Positions 11,391 through 24,232 of a stretch of 64,000 bases of DNA are shown here, piece by piece (the first letter of the stretch is position 1; the number at the start of each line of letters is the position of its first letter). The notes under the pieces were generated by a model, which was not told the origin of the DNA, searched no databases, and saw nothing but the letters and a program-made list of their open reading frames with translations. Origin of the DNA: Calonectria ilicicola (lineage: Eukaryota > Ascomycota > Sordariomycetes > Hypocreales > Nectriaceae); assembly GCA_020809705.1 (NCBI GenBank), contig CP085827.1, forward strand, positions 186,001-250,000. The letters are read 5' to 3'. The translations under genes were made by a program, and so were the position numbers.

Positions 11391-14299
11391 TTAGACAAGT
11401 AAAAGTGTAAACAAAGTAGAAAGGAGAACCCAACCGCCATACACTCCATTTCGCGCGCTGCCAGCCTTAGGCGTTAATAAAGAAGGGTGAAAACCGCTTG
11501 GGGTTGACACATTAGCCTCGTGGTCTCCTGTTTCCCCGCCTGGTCTGTAATAAAGCGCATCTTTAGAAGTTCCCACATTTGCTCCTGGGCCTGATCCATG
11601 CTCTTCCACTGGTATATCTGGTTTGTACTCCGACGAACCATGATCCGATTTGTATCCTTCTTGGGCAGGGTTGAGTTCTAATCCGATGGGATCACCTATA
11701 GTTTTATATCCCTGCTGAATAGGCTGGAGTTTTAATCCTACCGAAGAAGCTGCAGCCTTGTATTCTGGTTGAACAGGATTGACCTGTAACTTGTGTCCGT
11801 TTGTCTCGCTCGCTTGGTGTATCCCTGATTCTGACGCTTTTGTTGATTCGATGTCAACAGGTTTAGACCCAGGCTTCACTAATTCCACAGCGTGGTATGG
11901 TGTGTCGTCGGGAATGTGACCTGTTGCATCTGAGGTTGAGTCTTGTCCTAAACCCGCGGGCGAGGATAAATCTCCTGATGATGTTATGGCAGCCAGGGGT
12001 ACAGTTAGTGTGATGGTGCTGTCACCCTTAGAGCCGCATGCATTGCAAGTAGTTATGAATGTGGTCATCTCTGGCACAGGAGGAGTCTGGTGCTTGCATC
12101 TATCGCAGCGGTAGTACTCGAGTGTAGTACAAAACTCTGTGACGGTCAGACATGTAGGGTCTTGCGGGTCCACAATGCTGTAGGTCATTGTAGTGACAAT
12201 GGTTTCTTGAACTGTAGTTGCCTGTCCTGCCACAATGACTGTGCCGGTAACGTCGTGAGAGGACGTGGGTGCAGAGGAAATAGTATAAGAGCTAACTTTA
12301 TGGCTGTCACTTGTACTTGAAATTCCGCTGGAGCTGCCTGATTGAAATTCTGTAAACTCATAGAGAGTCAACAAGATATTCAGAGGAGCATCCCTACGGT
12401 GTTTATCGCTACCGCGGTCGACGACACCCCCGCAGAAGAGCCCTGCGTCACCAGGACATGGCCTATCGCAATGGCCATTAGACACAAGGTTTGTGGATTT
12501 AAGGGAGTCCGAGGCGTAGCAGGATCTAAGGCATGGTTAGGCGGTGTATTAATACCATTGGGGTAAATTATTGCGTACCTATCAAACATGCCTACAAAGC
12601 GTCGGCCTGTAGTGAGGGATATACACTTCCGAGTAGCCATGTCTGGTGCGGAGGCTACAAGTTCAAAACCCGGGTAGCCTTGCGTCGAACCTAAACACCC
12701 GATAAATTTGTATTGCCCAATATGTGGCAGGTTCTGTGGGGTGCTTCTGACAGTAGTTGTGGCAGCCACTGAGCTGGTGCTCGTCGAAGAAGTGACATCC
12801 TTAGAGACGAAGGTCGATTGAGACTGGCCTTCCGCCGAGAGGGAGGTGATGCTCTCAGCTAAACTCTCTGTAGTTGTAGAGGAGGAGCTTTTGATAGACG
12901 TCGATGCAGTTTCATTTGCAGCGGAGCCCGTTATTGCACTACTCGTGACGCTACCAAACTCAGTACTAGTTGTGGAGTCCCCCGCTGCAGCTATGCTGTC
13001 TGAGCTTGCCAGAGTTGCTGATGTTGATGTTGTCGACGTTGACGTCGTTGAACCTATCAAGGGTGTTGACTCTGTTGATGCGGGCGTTGCTGTAGTCGAT
13101 CTTGTTGTAGTTGGTGAGTCGGTTGACGTTGAAGTTGTCGTTATATCTGTTGATGTGGATCTTGGCGTGATGGGTGGAGTCGGAGGAGTTGAGGAAGTTG
13201 AAGGAGTTGAGGAAGTTGAAGGAGTTGAGGAAGTTGAAGGAGTTGAGGAAGTTGAAGGAGTTGAGGAAGTTGAAGGAGTTGAGGAAGTTGAAGGAGTTGA
13301 GGGAGTAGAGGAGGTTGAGGGAGTCGCAGAAGTTGAAGGAGTCGCGGGAGTTGAGGGAGTCGTGGGAGTCGACGAGTCTGTTGAAGTTGATGTGAATGTA
13401 GTCGAGAGAGTCGACAAGTCTGTTGTTGATGTCGTTGTCGCTGTCACGCCAACCGAAATCGTTCCAGAGACTGTTCCCGAGGCTGCCACTGTCGATGTAA
13501 AAGGCGCCTCTCCTGGGCCAACTGTCGTAGTCGTTGTCACATAATCTAATCTAAAATCGGGGTCACAGTCTGTACAGCCCTCCGCCCGAATTAGGAGCGC
13601 GCTATCCCACTCAGTGTCGGAAAAATCGCAAATGGAAATAACGACAGTGATGGCCCCTTCTGATGGAATCCCTTTGATAAACGGCGGGCTTGATCCTGGA
13701 TAAGATGTGACACTTTTTGGAGGCACAATAACTAGCGGCCACGCGAGCCAGGGTGACACAGCTGTGAGCCGATCTCCATTTTCGTCTGTAGCATACTGTT
13801 CACCATTAATGAAAATGCCTATAGGATCAGGCGAGCCCCTTCAATCCGTCAGCTGGTTCCCCCCGACATGAAATGCTGAGAAATGATCATACCCTTCTTC
13901 TTCCGACGCCATGATGATTTCAACATTTATACCGCTATATGGCTGAGTGACAAGAATGTCAGCAGTGAGGATTGCCGCATTGAAGGTGTTGGCGCCACAA
14001 TACAGGTCCGACCCTGGTGCGCCATTGTTGACATAGTGGTCGCCGCCGGGTAGCGCTCCAACCGCGCTTCCCGAAGTCAATATGCCACCACTGCCAATAC
14101 CAAACGGACCATCAGTGAATGTGCCAGAGCTTTGGTCCGAGCCGGTGAAGGTGGCTTGAACAACTGTGATCCCCGGGCCAGAAAAGATAGCATTGGCTAA
14201 CACGTTGGCGTCAGATGATGTCACAATGGAAAAGCAGGCACTAAGTCGCAACGACGAAAGGTAGGCAACGATTAAATGAGAAATTGGGAGTTTCATCAT
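11391..14299 (-). CDS. GPI-anchored choice-of-anchor-L / WSC adhesin-like protein
   Basis: Secreted wall protein of 933 residues in three exons (14299-13893, 13838-12579, 12525-11391; introns of 54 and 53 nt, with CTGAC and CTAAC branch sites). The start at 14299 puts a signal peptide (MMKLPISHLIVAYLSSLRL) at the N-terminus; an upstream in-frame ATG at 14422 would bury it. Residues about 25-200 form the choice-of-anchor-L domain (GGILTSG, MASEEEG, SPDPIGIFINGEQYA, SALLIRAEGC). A Ser/Thr/Pro-rich stalk follows, with TPSTSS repeats, then a WSC cysteine domain at about 511-590 (IGCLGS .. CDRPCPGDAGLFCGG), a second stalk with three imperfect repeats ending in Q-x-(G/E)-YK, and a hydrophobic C-terminus (GGWVLLSTLFTLLLV) after a small-residue site, read as a GPI signal. 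Likely role: binding glycans at the cell surface. The stop in frame at about 13841 lies inside the first intron. Confidence 0.82.
13185..13345. repeat. 18-bp tandem minisatellite inside the adhesin gene
   Basis: The unit GTTGAGGAAGTTGAAGGA is repeated about seven times with near-perfect identity, then decays into related units up to about 13375. On the coding (minus) strand it encodes TPSTSS hexapeptides of the Ser/Thr/Pro stalk. The unit length is a multiple of three, so copy-number changes would alter stalk length without frameshift. Confidence 0.85.
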
Positions 14300-15104
14300 G
14301 ACGAAATCGAAGAAAAGAATGACATAGATTGGAAGCCAGCACTGGAAGACAAACGAAAAGTGCAGACATACTGTCATATTATTATGCAGGGTCGTTACGC
14401 GGGACAAATTTCGTGATCCCATAGGCGCAAGGGATATCGAATACCAGTCTTTTCCATCATCTCCCTAGCGCAACGCCACAGACACGACACGTGCAGGGCA
14501 ATTGCAATGCATCGACTTATTGGGGCCAGCTTTTTGTTTCAAACGAGCCAGGCACCAATGAGCGCGCTGCAGCACCTGAGACAACCGATAGGGGCATTGA
14601 CGTTGAGTGCGAACAGAATGGTACAGCATACCTGATAAGCATGTGGAAATGAAAGACGCGAAAAAATTAATGACGGCATTCCAGCAACTCACTGTTGTAA
14701 CGTAAAGCTGTCACCGCCGCTCTCGCTCGGAGCATCGGACAAACTGGGGGAGTAGCCTAGGATAGTCAGGCAGCACGCAGATACACCACCTGGAATTAAA
14801 TAACTTCAGCTGGTATTTCTTATTCATCTTAAACATAACAACAATCAACTGGCCTGCTATAAATAATGTGTGGATAATAGTTATTAACGCTAGCTTTGGA
14901 CACATTGGAAACACTGCCTTGCATTTCTCTTTGTAAGGGAAATAAATCTCGAAACCAATAATCCGTTCTTCCGTATAAACAGCAGCAATTTCCTCACTCG
15001 TGGCAAAGTTTATGGCATCGTAACGACCTCAGGCGCAATGAAAACATTTACATTCACACTAGAGACAGCCCTCCCCCATATCTCTCAATTAACCAGTGTC
15101 TGAC
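14300..15104. other. Intergenic between adhesin and metallopeptidase
   Basis: Contains short minus-strand frames (14465-14692, 14711-14914) without recognisable features. It holds the promoter of the adhesin (transcribed leftwards from 14299) and the 3' region of the metallopeptidase gene, which ends at 15105. Confidence 0.4.
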
Positions 15105-16703
15105 CTATTCAAGAGCAATGTAAGATGCGCCCGCAAAGTTCATCACAGTGTTCCCCCAGCTAGTAATTTGCCATTTGATGCCCTTCTCAGATTCAGAATC
15201 AGCCAGTACTTTGACTCGTAAATCTTGTCGATAGTCAGCGTCCAGGCTGCTAAAGGCAACAAGAACTGTTGGGATGCGCTGAAATATGCCTTCCGGAAAT
15301 TCGACAGTCCCACTCTTTGTAGATAGACTCTGATCCGGAGGCTGCGGACTCGTTGTATCAAACGAGCCACTCGCAACACCCTTCTTGTCTGAGGGATATG
15401 CGATCCACGCAGCTGTGGCAGAGGCGAGCCAAGTCTCGTCGCCAGAATCTAGATTCATTGTGAATCCTTCCGGAGTGACATACGTCGCGGTCGCTTGGAT
15501 CTTCCACACGGTGTTGTACGAAATGTCCAACTGGTTCAACCACACAATGACTCTGGGAGGCGCGCCGTAAGGCCGCGCAAATGTAATCTTGCGCGAGGTC
15601 TTGATCTGGCGATCCTGCCACGCGTGGTCCTCCATGGTGCTGAACTTGCCCAGCTGGAAATCAGGGTCATTTGCAGCTTTGCGGAGCCAGGTGCACCCGG
15701 CAGAGTACAGCGTCGTGTTCGACCAGGTATCGAGGTGTAGATCCGCCGAGGCATTTGTGATGTTGTCTGCAAAGGCATTCACACGGATGTTGGCGCCACT
15801 GGCAACCTCGAGCCAGTTTAGCCCGAGAGCCAGCAACGGCGCCTGCTCGTACTTGCGAGAGAATTTCTGTGTCTTGGAGGTATTTTGCGCGGGTTGGTCA
15901 GCGCGGCGGATCTCAAGCGTGTTGAATACCGCAACATCGACATCCGGAGGGGGATAAAGCTGTTGGATAAAAGCCTTGTCCATATCCGAAAGATCGGTTG
16001 TCGGCTCGACGGAAAAGCCGTCCGTCGTCAGAAAGCTCTCGATTGAGTACACCATGATTGATTGAGGATCAAAAGCAGTGAACTCAGTCGTGTTCGCGTC
16101 CCACTGGTGGAACAGATTCCAGTCGACTGTTTCCTTCGTCCAGCCATAATACCGCTCGTAATAATCATAAACTACCGGCTTGTTCCATTTGATATCGGCG
16201 GCCGGGGACAGGTGCTCGTGGGTCAAACCCAAGGCATGGCCAAACTCGTGCAGAACAACGCTCCGAAATTCAGAGTCTTGAGAATGATCTGTGAGCCAGC
16301 CATAGTTCATTGTTGGTTTATCCTTGTCGACCAGAAGGTTCCAGACACCCATGTATGAGTTAGAGCGGCGATTCAAATCGATATTGATACGAATCTCCGC
16401 ATCGCCAGAATCAACAAAGTCAAATTTGATATTCGCGTAGTCGCTCCATTGATTGGCGTAGTACTTTATTTTGCCCTTGATGGTTTCGGACCCGTTTAGG
16501 AACCTAACCCTCAAAGTCGAACCGTTCTTCCACTTCACTTCAAGAGGCATTGCCAGCTCAGATGGCCCTCCAGGACCGGGAAGAATATGATCGACCGTAG
16601 GCCGCGGGTCACTGAGGGGATGATCTAGGAGCTTCCGCATGTTCGCTTCGGTTCGAAGCTCGCTAGGGAGATGCAACTGGGTGCATAGCTTGATAGTTTC
16701 CAT
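15105..16703 (-). CDS. Astacin-type zinc metallopeptidase with three H-type lectin modules
   Basis: An intronless gene for 532 residues, taking the ATG at 16703. The frame is open to 16850, but a TATAAAAG element at 16798-16805 lies just upstream of 16703, so the shorter start is preferred. Residues about 45-245 are an M12/metzincin catalytic domain: the zinc motif HEFGHALGLTHEH (His152, Glu153, His156, His162) and the Met-turn SIMVYS. The remainder carries three successive H-type lectin-like modules (about 285-345, 375-445 and 470-532), each ending in a hydrophobic strand such as YSAGCTWL, ASATAAWIAYP or FAGASYIAL. H-type lectins bind GalNAc-like sugars, so the enzyme is probably directed to glycosylated substrates. 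No signal peptide or pro-domain is evident, which is odd for this peptidase family and suggests an intracellular or unconventionally exported protein. Confidence 0.87.
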   Translation of the reverse strand: METIKLCTQLHLPSELRTEANMRKLLDHPLSDPRPTVDHILPGPGGPSELAMPLEVKWKNGSTLRVRFLNGSETIKGKIKYYANQWSDYANIKFDFVDSGDAEIRINIDLNRRSNSYMGVWNLLVDKDKPTMNYGWLTDHSQDSEFRSVVLHEFGHALGLTHEHLSPAADIKWNKPVVYDYYERYYGWTKETVDWNLFHQWDANTTEFTAFDPQSIMVYSIESFLTTDGFSVEPTTDLSDMDKAFIQQLYPPPDVDVAVFNTLEIRRADQPAQNTSKTQKFSRKYEQAPLLALGLNWLEVASGANIRVNAFADNITNASADLHLDTWSNTTLYSAGCTWLRKAANDPDFQLGKFSTMEDHAWQDRQIKTSRKITFARPYGAPPRVIVWLNQLDISYNTVWKIQATATYVTPEGFTMNLDSGDETWLASATAAWIAYPSDKKGVASGSFDTTSPQPPDQSLSTKSGTVEFPEGIFQRIPTVLVAFSSLDADYRQDLRVKVLADSESEKGIKWQITSWGNTVMNFAGASYIALE

Positions 16704-16797
16704 GTTGGATGATCTTGTAATATAATTCTTGTGAGTAAGAGAAGGTTTGATCTGTGTGATCTGGCTTTTGTGAATCGAAAGCCCAGCACATCGCTGG

Positions 16798-16805
16798 CTT
16801 TTATA
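16798..16805 (-). promoter_or_regulatory. TATA box of the metallopeptidase gene
   Basis: TATAAAAG on the minus strand, about 95 bp upstream of the ATG at 16703. Its position argues against the longer open frame starting at 16850. Confidence 0.5.
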
Positions 16806-19396
16806 GACATTTTTATGTGCAAAGTACTGTTTGGAGTAATCTGCTCTCACCCCCTTAGCCCACCATCATGCCGCGGCCAAGCCCTTGGTCCTTGTAGGTT
16901 TCCCTACATCAGAATCTGGACCACCTGCATTGCATATCACAATATTTTCTGACTATTCGTCGCCACTTGGCCGCACTAATGTTCAGCTGAAGCCAAGGTG
17001 TTCTTAGCGCCGCCCCTTCTTCCCGTCACAACCTGTTGAGTCGTTGGTTCCCTCTATGAATAAATACACAAGCGTGGGGTAATGCTGTCACTGGAAAATG
17101 GGCAAAGGAAAATTTCCATCAAATTGCAATGAGATTTCGGAAAAAGGGTCTATGAGGGTGAACCCTTTACAGCGTTCGAGGTCATACTAAACTTGTACCA
17201 ACTTCAAAGACATATCTCGCAGCGTTTAATACTTTCGTAAGACCTAAATACATAATCAAGAGGAGATGCGGAGACGGACGCGTAGGCGCCATCGCTGACA
17301 GGATGAGACATCAAGTAAACATGCAACCTCCGTCTTGGCGAAGTCGAAGCGATGACGAATGATTCCATCCAGAATTCTGACCCTGTAAGCGGTAACCAAG
17401 TTTATAGTCGCAGCCACAGCTGAAGCCCCCATTTGCAGTGGCGTGCTGAACCATGTGTGCGTTTGGGTCGGGTCTAGGCTCGCCAAGCGCGCTAAGAGGC
17501 CTAGTTGTAGGAGGAAAAAGACGAGGACTGGCGAATAAAACAAGGGATACAAGCTAATCACCTAATTTCTAAGACAATGCGATAAGCACTAATCACAAGC
17601 TGAGTGAACTCAGCTCACGAGACGCGGCAGGTGAGTCTAATAATCTGGTAGACGCCCGCGATTAGAGTGTGGCGTCTGAGCGTGTGATTGTAGTTGGTCG
17701 GTTTGCCCGACACACCAAGTCTTTGGACCTGAATGGACCGGCACTGGATATATTGATGAGGTGTTGAACGAGTGCAATGGGTAGTGACTGGTCACGGATT
17801 CGCGCTGCACAACCTTGCCGTACTGATATAATCCCAATGGTAGGCATCTAAACCTCCTGGCCTGTCTCCACTCGAGGTATGGAATCCTTATCTCCAGGTC
17901 ATAACACGAGACATTGAGTGCGTATTATAGATGGCAAAACAGTCAGTAGCTGTTTCACCTCATTGTCTGTATCTCCCGACCACAAAAATCCTCCGGGCGC
18001 ATTGAGTAGAGTGTTTGTTATTAATGCAGACAATTCTTGATGCAAATGTCACTAGTAGAAGAACCACCTTTGGAACTTTCTGGTTCCTAGTATCACTAGG
18101 TAATAATTTTGGGCGACCGTACCATCCTCTGGACCTAGCCGACAGCTAAGCCTTGACTCAAGAGAAAGACTTTGTTCATGAGAACCTGAAGATGCAGCTG
18201 TTGGAATCCAAGATGGTAGAATGAAGTGTTCGTGAGACTGATACGCTATGGAAGTTTGATATAAACTGAGTTAAGGCGAAATAGGGAAGCTACGTTGGGG
18301 ACTTTGACGCGTCAGGAAATGTAGATTGTGTCTTAATGCACACAAACGTTAAAGTCGCGAATTATAGGCTTGTATGTTCATTCAGAAGTCGGGTTCGATT
18401 GCTTGCGGGTTTTTCCATGACCATACGGTGTTATCCTTGAAGAAGACAAGCTCAAAATCAACTTTGCCATGATCAACCAGTAAGCTATGCTGCCATTCTA
18501 GCAAAATCCAAGAGGCTGTACCGCTGGTACTCTTGGCCACAAAGTCTCTAAGCCCCCCTGATCATGATGTGGCCGATCAAAACCAAATGTCGAACAAGTT
18601 GCTGATCAATGCTTGCCTCGGCGACAGGACCAACAATTATTCTGTGTTGGTATCCCTAGACGACATCCTAGAACAAAAATCGATCTTCTGGCTGTGTGAA
18701 TGGATGTCATTAAAAGCGAAGGACTGAGTGAGCTGGGGCCGTAAGACATGTGCCAAAGACGCCCTTACTTCAAGCATCTGTGTCTCCGATTTTGACCCAC
18801 TCCTGGTTCGGTTCCACAAAGATAAAAATGAGGCATAGCGGCTTTATCGGATTGGGGTAGTTCAAGCTCACTTTGTCTACTAGTCCACATTTCCGGCCAA
18901 TGGGCAAATCTGGTGCTGGAGTTAACGGCTGCCAATCTCGCCAAATCTGGGTGATGATCAAAGCCTGACATCTCCGTGGGTAGGATAATTACGGAATAGT
19001 GGTTAGATTTTTAAGTATAATTAGCGTTGCTATCATAGTAGTGAGCCTACGACCGGTAGGCTCCAACATTTGAGCGAGTTATGTCATCGGCCGAAAAATA
19101 GTTAGTCTCTTGAACGCTACATGGGGTCGCCCCATGCCTTTAAGGGCTGCCTTAAGAATACTTTTAAAACTATGGGTGAGAGGGTGCTTAGGACTGTGAT
19201 AGATGGTCTTAGTCTGACTAAGCCTGTACAATGCATCCAAACTGTTGAATTAATTAGCTGGGTCATGACAACAATCACCATATAATAATACAAGGCCCCT
19301 ACAGCCCAGACAATCTTTTCCAAGGCCAATGATAGGTATAATTTATTAATATCCTACCAACTAATCAAAGCATTATTCCCCTCCCCATGCATCTAG
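16806..19396. other. 2.6-kb stretch without a recognisable gene
   Basis: Only short frames are present. The longest, 17256-17561 minus (101 codons), has a hydrophobic start (ISLYPLFYSPVLVFFLLQLG) and could be a fragment of a membrane protein. Frames at 18533-18727 plus and 19117-19329 minus show no known motif. No RNA gene or repeat is recognised. Confidence 0.35.
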
Positions 19397-21643
<2,247 letters not shown>

Positions 21644-23017
21644 CTAATTAACTCTTCCGATACCATAGCCTTTACTCACAACTTCCTTAACCTGGCCGTT
21701 GGGGATCGGCTTCACTAAACTGCTTTTGTAACTGGACAGTGCAGACAGGGGCTGCGACGACTTCAAACTAGGCCAGGATCCTGATGACACCAGGCCATTT
21801 CGGGAGCATGAGCGTCCGAGAGACGAGCTACATGTAGATTCAGAGCCCAAGTCAGGAACGTTGAAGATCTGCCCATTACTTGCAGAAGTGATTGGTGTTT
21901 TGGAGCTCTCAAAGAAGTTTCCCTCAATAAGAACACGGCCTGATGATGAAATGTCGAAATTGTGGCCAGTGTTGGAACTGAACCAGTTATTGACAGCTTG
22001 GACCACCTGAGTTCCCTCGGAAGAGCCAATCTTGGGAGCTCTTCCAGAAACATCATGGATGTAGTTGCGATCCAATGTAATCTTATCTGCCTTGCCGCCA
22101 ATAATCATGGTCCAGTAGTGGTCTCCGTTGCAAGAATGAGAGAAATCGGTGCGACCGTCAAACTCGGTGTTGGTGATTGACACTCGGGATCCCTCGTAGC
22201 TGTAGGTTTTGTGAGTAAAGTTACCCCCAACTAGACTTCTCAGGCTAGATAGACTTACTGCGAGACAAACATTTGTCGTCCAGTGCGCGAAATCTAATTA
22301 CAATTGATATTAGAAGATAATAATAGGGCGTTGATATCATCATACCTTGCAGTGGTCAATCCACACACCATCGTTGCCAGAAAGGCTTATGGCATCGCCT
22401 CCCCAAACATATTGCGGGTTCAAGTTCACATTATTAACAAGTTATCCAACACGGCAAGTCTTGACATCAACTCACATCAATGTGGATATTTTGGATGATA
22501 ATGTTCGACGCAGCAGTGTTGAACCGAAGTCCCTTTCCAAGGAGAACACCCTTGTTTCCGACACCCACTAAGCTCTTGTTGCTGGCAACAGGCATTCCAA
22601 GGTAACTGGCCTTGTCATAGTTCACGGTGATGGCCTTCTCATTACTGTCACAACCACCGGTCTTGATTGTATCCTGTCCGCCATTTGCCGCAGTGCACGT
22701 ATCAGTAAGGCGACAACCCTGTTCGCTGACTCTCCCCTCCGAGTCTAGAAAGTTGTACGTCTTATCAATCATGATGACGCGTGGTTTGTTATCCGCCAAC
22801 CACGACTTGAGCCTGCGTTGAGCAATGTTAGTGAATCCCCGGGAAATTTTTGAAGACGCTCATAAACTGACTCTTGAATATCTTTTGGGACTGCAGGTGT
22901 AGCGGATCCACCGCCAGCAACACCGCTGGCAAATCCATAAGGTTTGCCGACAACCTGGGCAGCTGCAGATACTGAAAACACGGAAAGACCGAGAAGCGTT
23001 GCTAAAAGGTGATGCAT
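21644..23017 (-). CDS. Secreted pectin lyase, polysaccharide lyase family 1
   Basis: Five exons (23017-22872, 22812-22476, 22423-22346, 22293-22259, 22199-21644) total 1152 nt, 383 residues. The product cleaves methyl-esterified pectin by beta-elimination outside the cell. The signal peptide is [20 protein letters not shown]. Family blocks in order: [34 protein letters not shown], the [10 protein letters not shown] strand, [31 protein letters not shown], and the catalytic Arg block SGRAPKIG. Exon 4 is only 35 nt. Intron 2 (22475-22424) has a perfect GTGAGT donor, but where homology and frame require the acceptor the sequence reads GTGAAC, ending AC rather than AG, and no usable AG is available. 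The other three introns are canonical. So either a rare GT-AC splice or a lost acceptor that would impair the gene. It is paired functionally with the arabinanase at 39.5 kb. Confidence 0.85.
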
Positions 23018-24232
23018 TGCGAAAGATTGGGAAACATCAAATTGAATAAATCTTCGAGACTAGTCTTTTGAAACGGGGGTTGTTGGCATATTTGTACATA
23101 ATGGGGCCAAATGTTCGGATGAAAGGGCTGTTGCCAACCATACCATTTTAGGACAGCGGATTCAATAACTATTTCGCTTTAACTACCTTAAAATTAAACT
23201 TGAATTAAAGACTCGAGATCTGCCTAATGAAAACGAACCCGCCAGCCTGTTTGGGAAACGGAAGCACACTTGACTAGAGCTGAAACATTTCAAATCGGCG
23301 ACGCAACATGTTACCTGATTCTGGTGTGGGAGGTTAATGTTTCCCCCAATAGGAAAATATTCTTAATTGATATTTCCGGTGAACTAGCCTTGAATGGTCT
23401 GCCAATGCAGCATGAAGGAGCGTAGGGCGTAGGGCGTAAGACTTGGCCATTTGTGGATGAGACCACGCCTAATTCATGGGCTGTCAGCGTCGGCATGTAA
23501 CCCGATTGGATTATGATCCCCGTCCTTAATATTCCAGTCAAGTTGCATAATACGACTTGCAAATATGGACGTACATGACGACTCGTGCATCATGGCCGAG
23601 TCCCCCGAGCGTGTCTCACAGTCATTGAGTCCAAGGTTTTTATTCCACCAAATACCAATGCAGAATCATGGTATTTTCCTTTGGTCACATTTCCTAGTGT
23701 TGTGTGATTTTATTTGCTTGTTGACGCCCCTCTAAACATGTTTACATGAAACCCAGGAGGGCCAAAACTATTGGTCCTCTTGTGGGGTTTATCCCTGAGT
23801 ATCCTTGCTGACATGAGTACGAAATACAGTTCGGAGGACCAAGTTCGAGCTACCCAGTGAATAAGGGAATACCTATCTATATACATCAAAATAGCACCAG
23901 GCGGGTCGATGGCCATCACGATTCAGTAAAGTATTGCATCGCCTCGCATGAAGCCTCAGCACGAGTGGTGATCTGGTCGGATCCAGCAACATTGTCTCTG
24001 CGTAGCATCCTGAGATGTATGTTTCATGGCAGGATTCACGTTGGAATTTTCCCTCCTTCTTTCAGCTAATCATGCTTCTCATCAAGCGATCACCGGAGCT
24101 CAGCTTCCGTATATCAAGTACATTGAGTCATCTGCGCCCCCGAGGTACCCAAATCGATGACCCTGATAAGCCAGGGGCTGAAAACTAGTTCGTTACTAAT
24201 GAATCCTCAATTCAACAAAACCTTTCGCAAGG
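23018..24232. other. Intergenic, no gene seen
   Basis: About 1.2 kb between the pectin lyase promoter and the 3' end of the decayed HglS-like gene. Short frames such as 23710-23919 minus have no recognisable content. Confidence 0.4.

Noticed and set aside
12846..13544. Plus-strand 232-codon frame rich in VEGVEEVEGVEE
   Set aside because: Mirror of the 18-bp repeats coding TPSTSS on the minus strand; the minus reading belongs to a gene with signal peptide, domains and introns.
13839..13892. Apparent in-frame stop in the anchor-L/WSC adhesin
   Set aside because: It lies inside a 54-nt GTATGA..AAG intron with a CTGAC branch site; removing it keeps the frame and gives MASEEEGGSPDPIG.
16704..16850. 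N-terminal extension of the metallopeptidase
   Set aside because: No targeting signal in the extra 49 residues and a TATA box lies within the extension.
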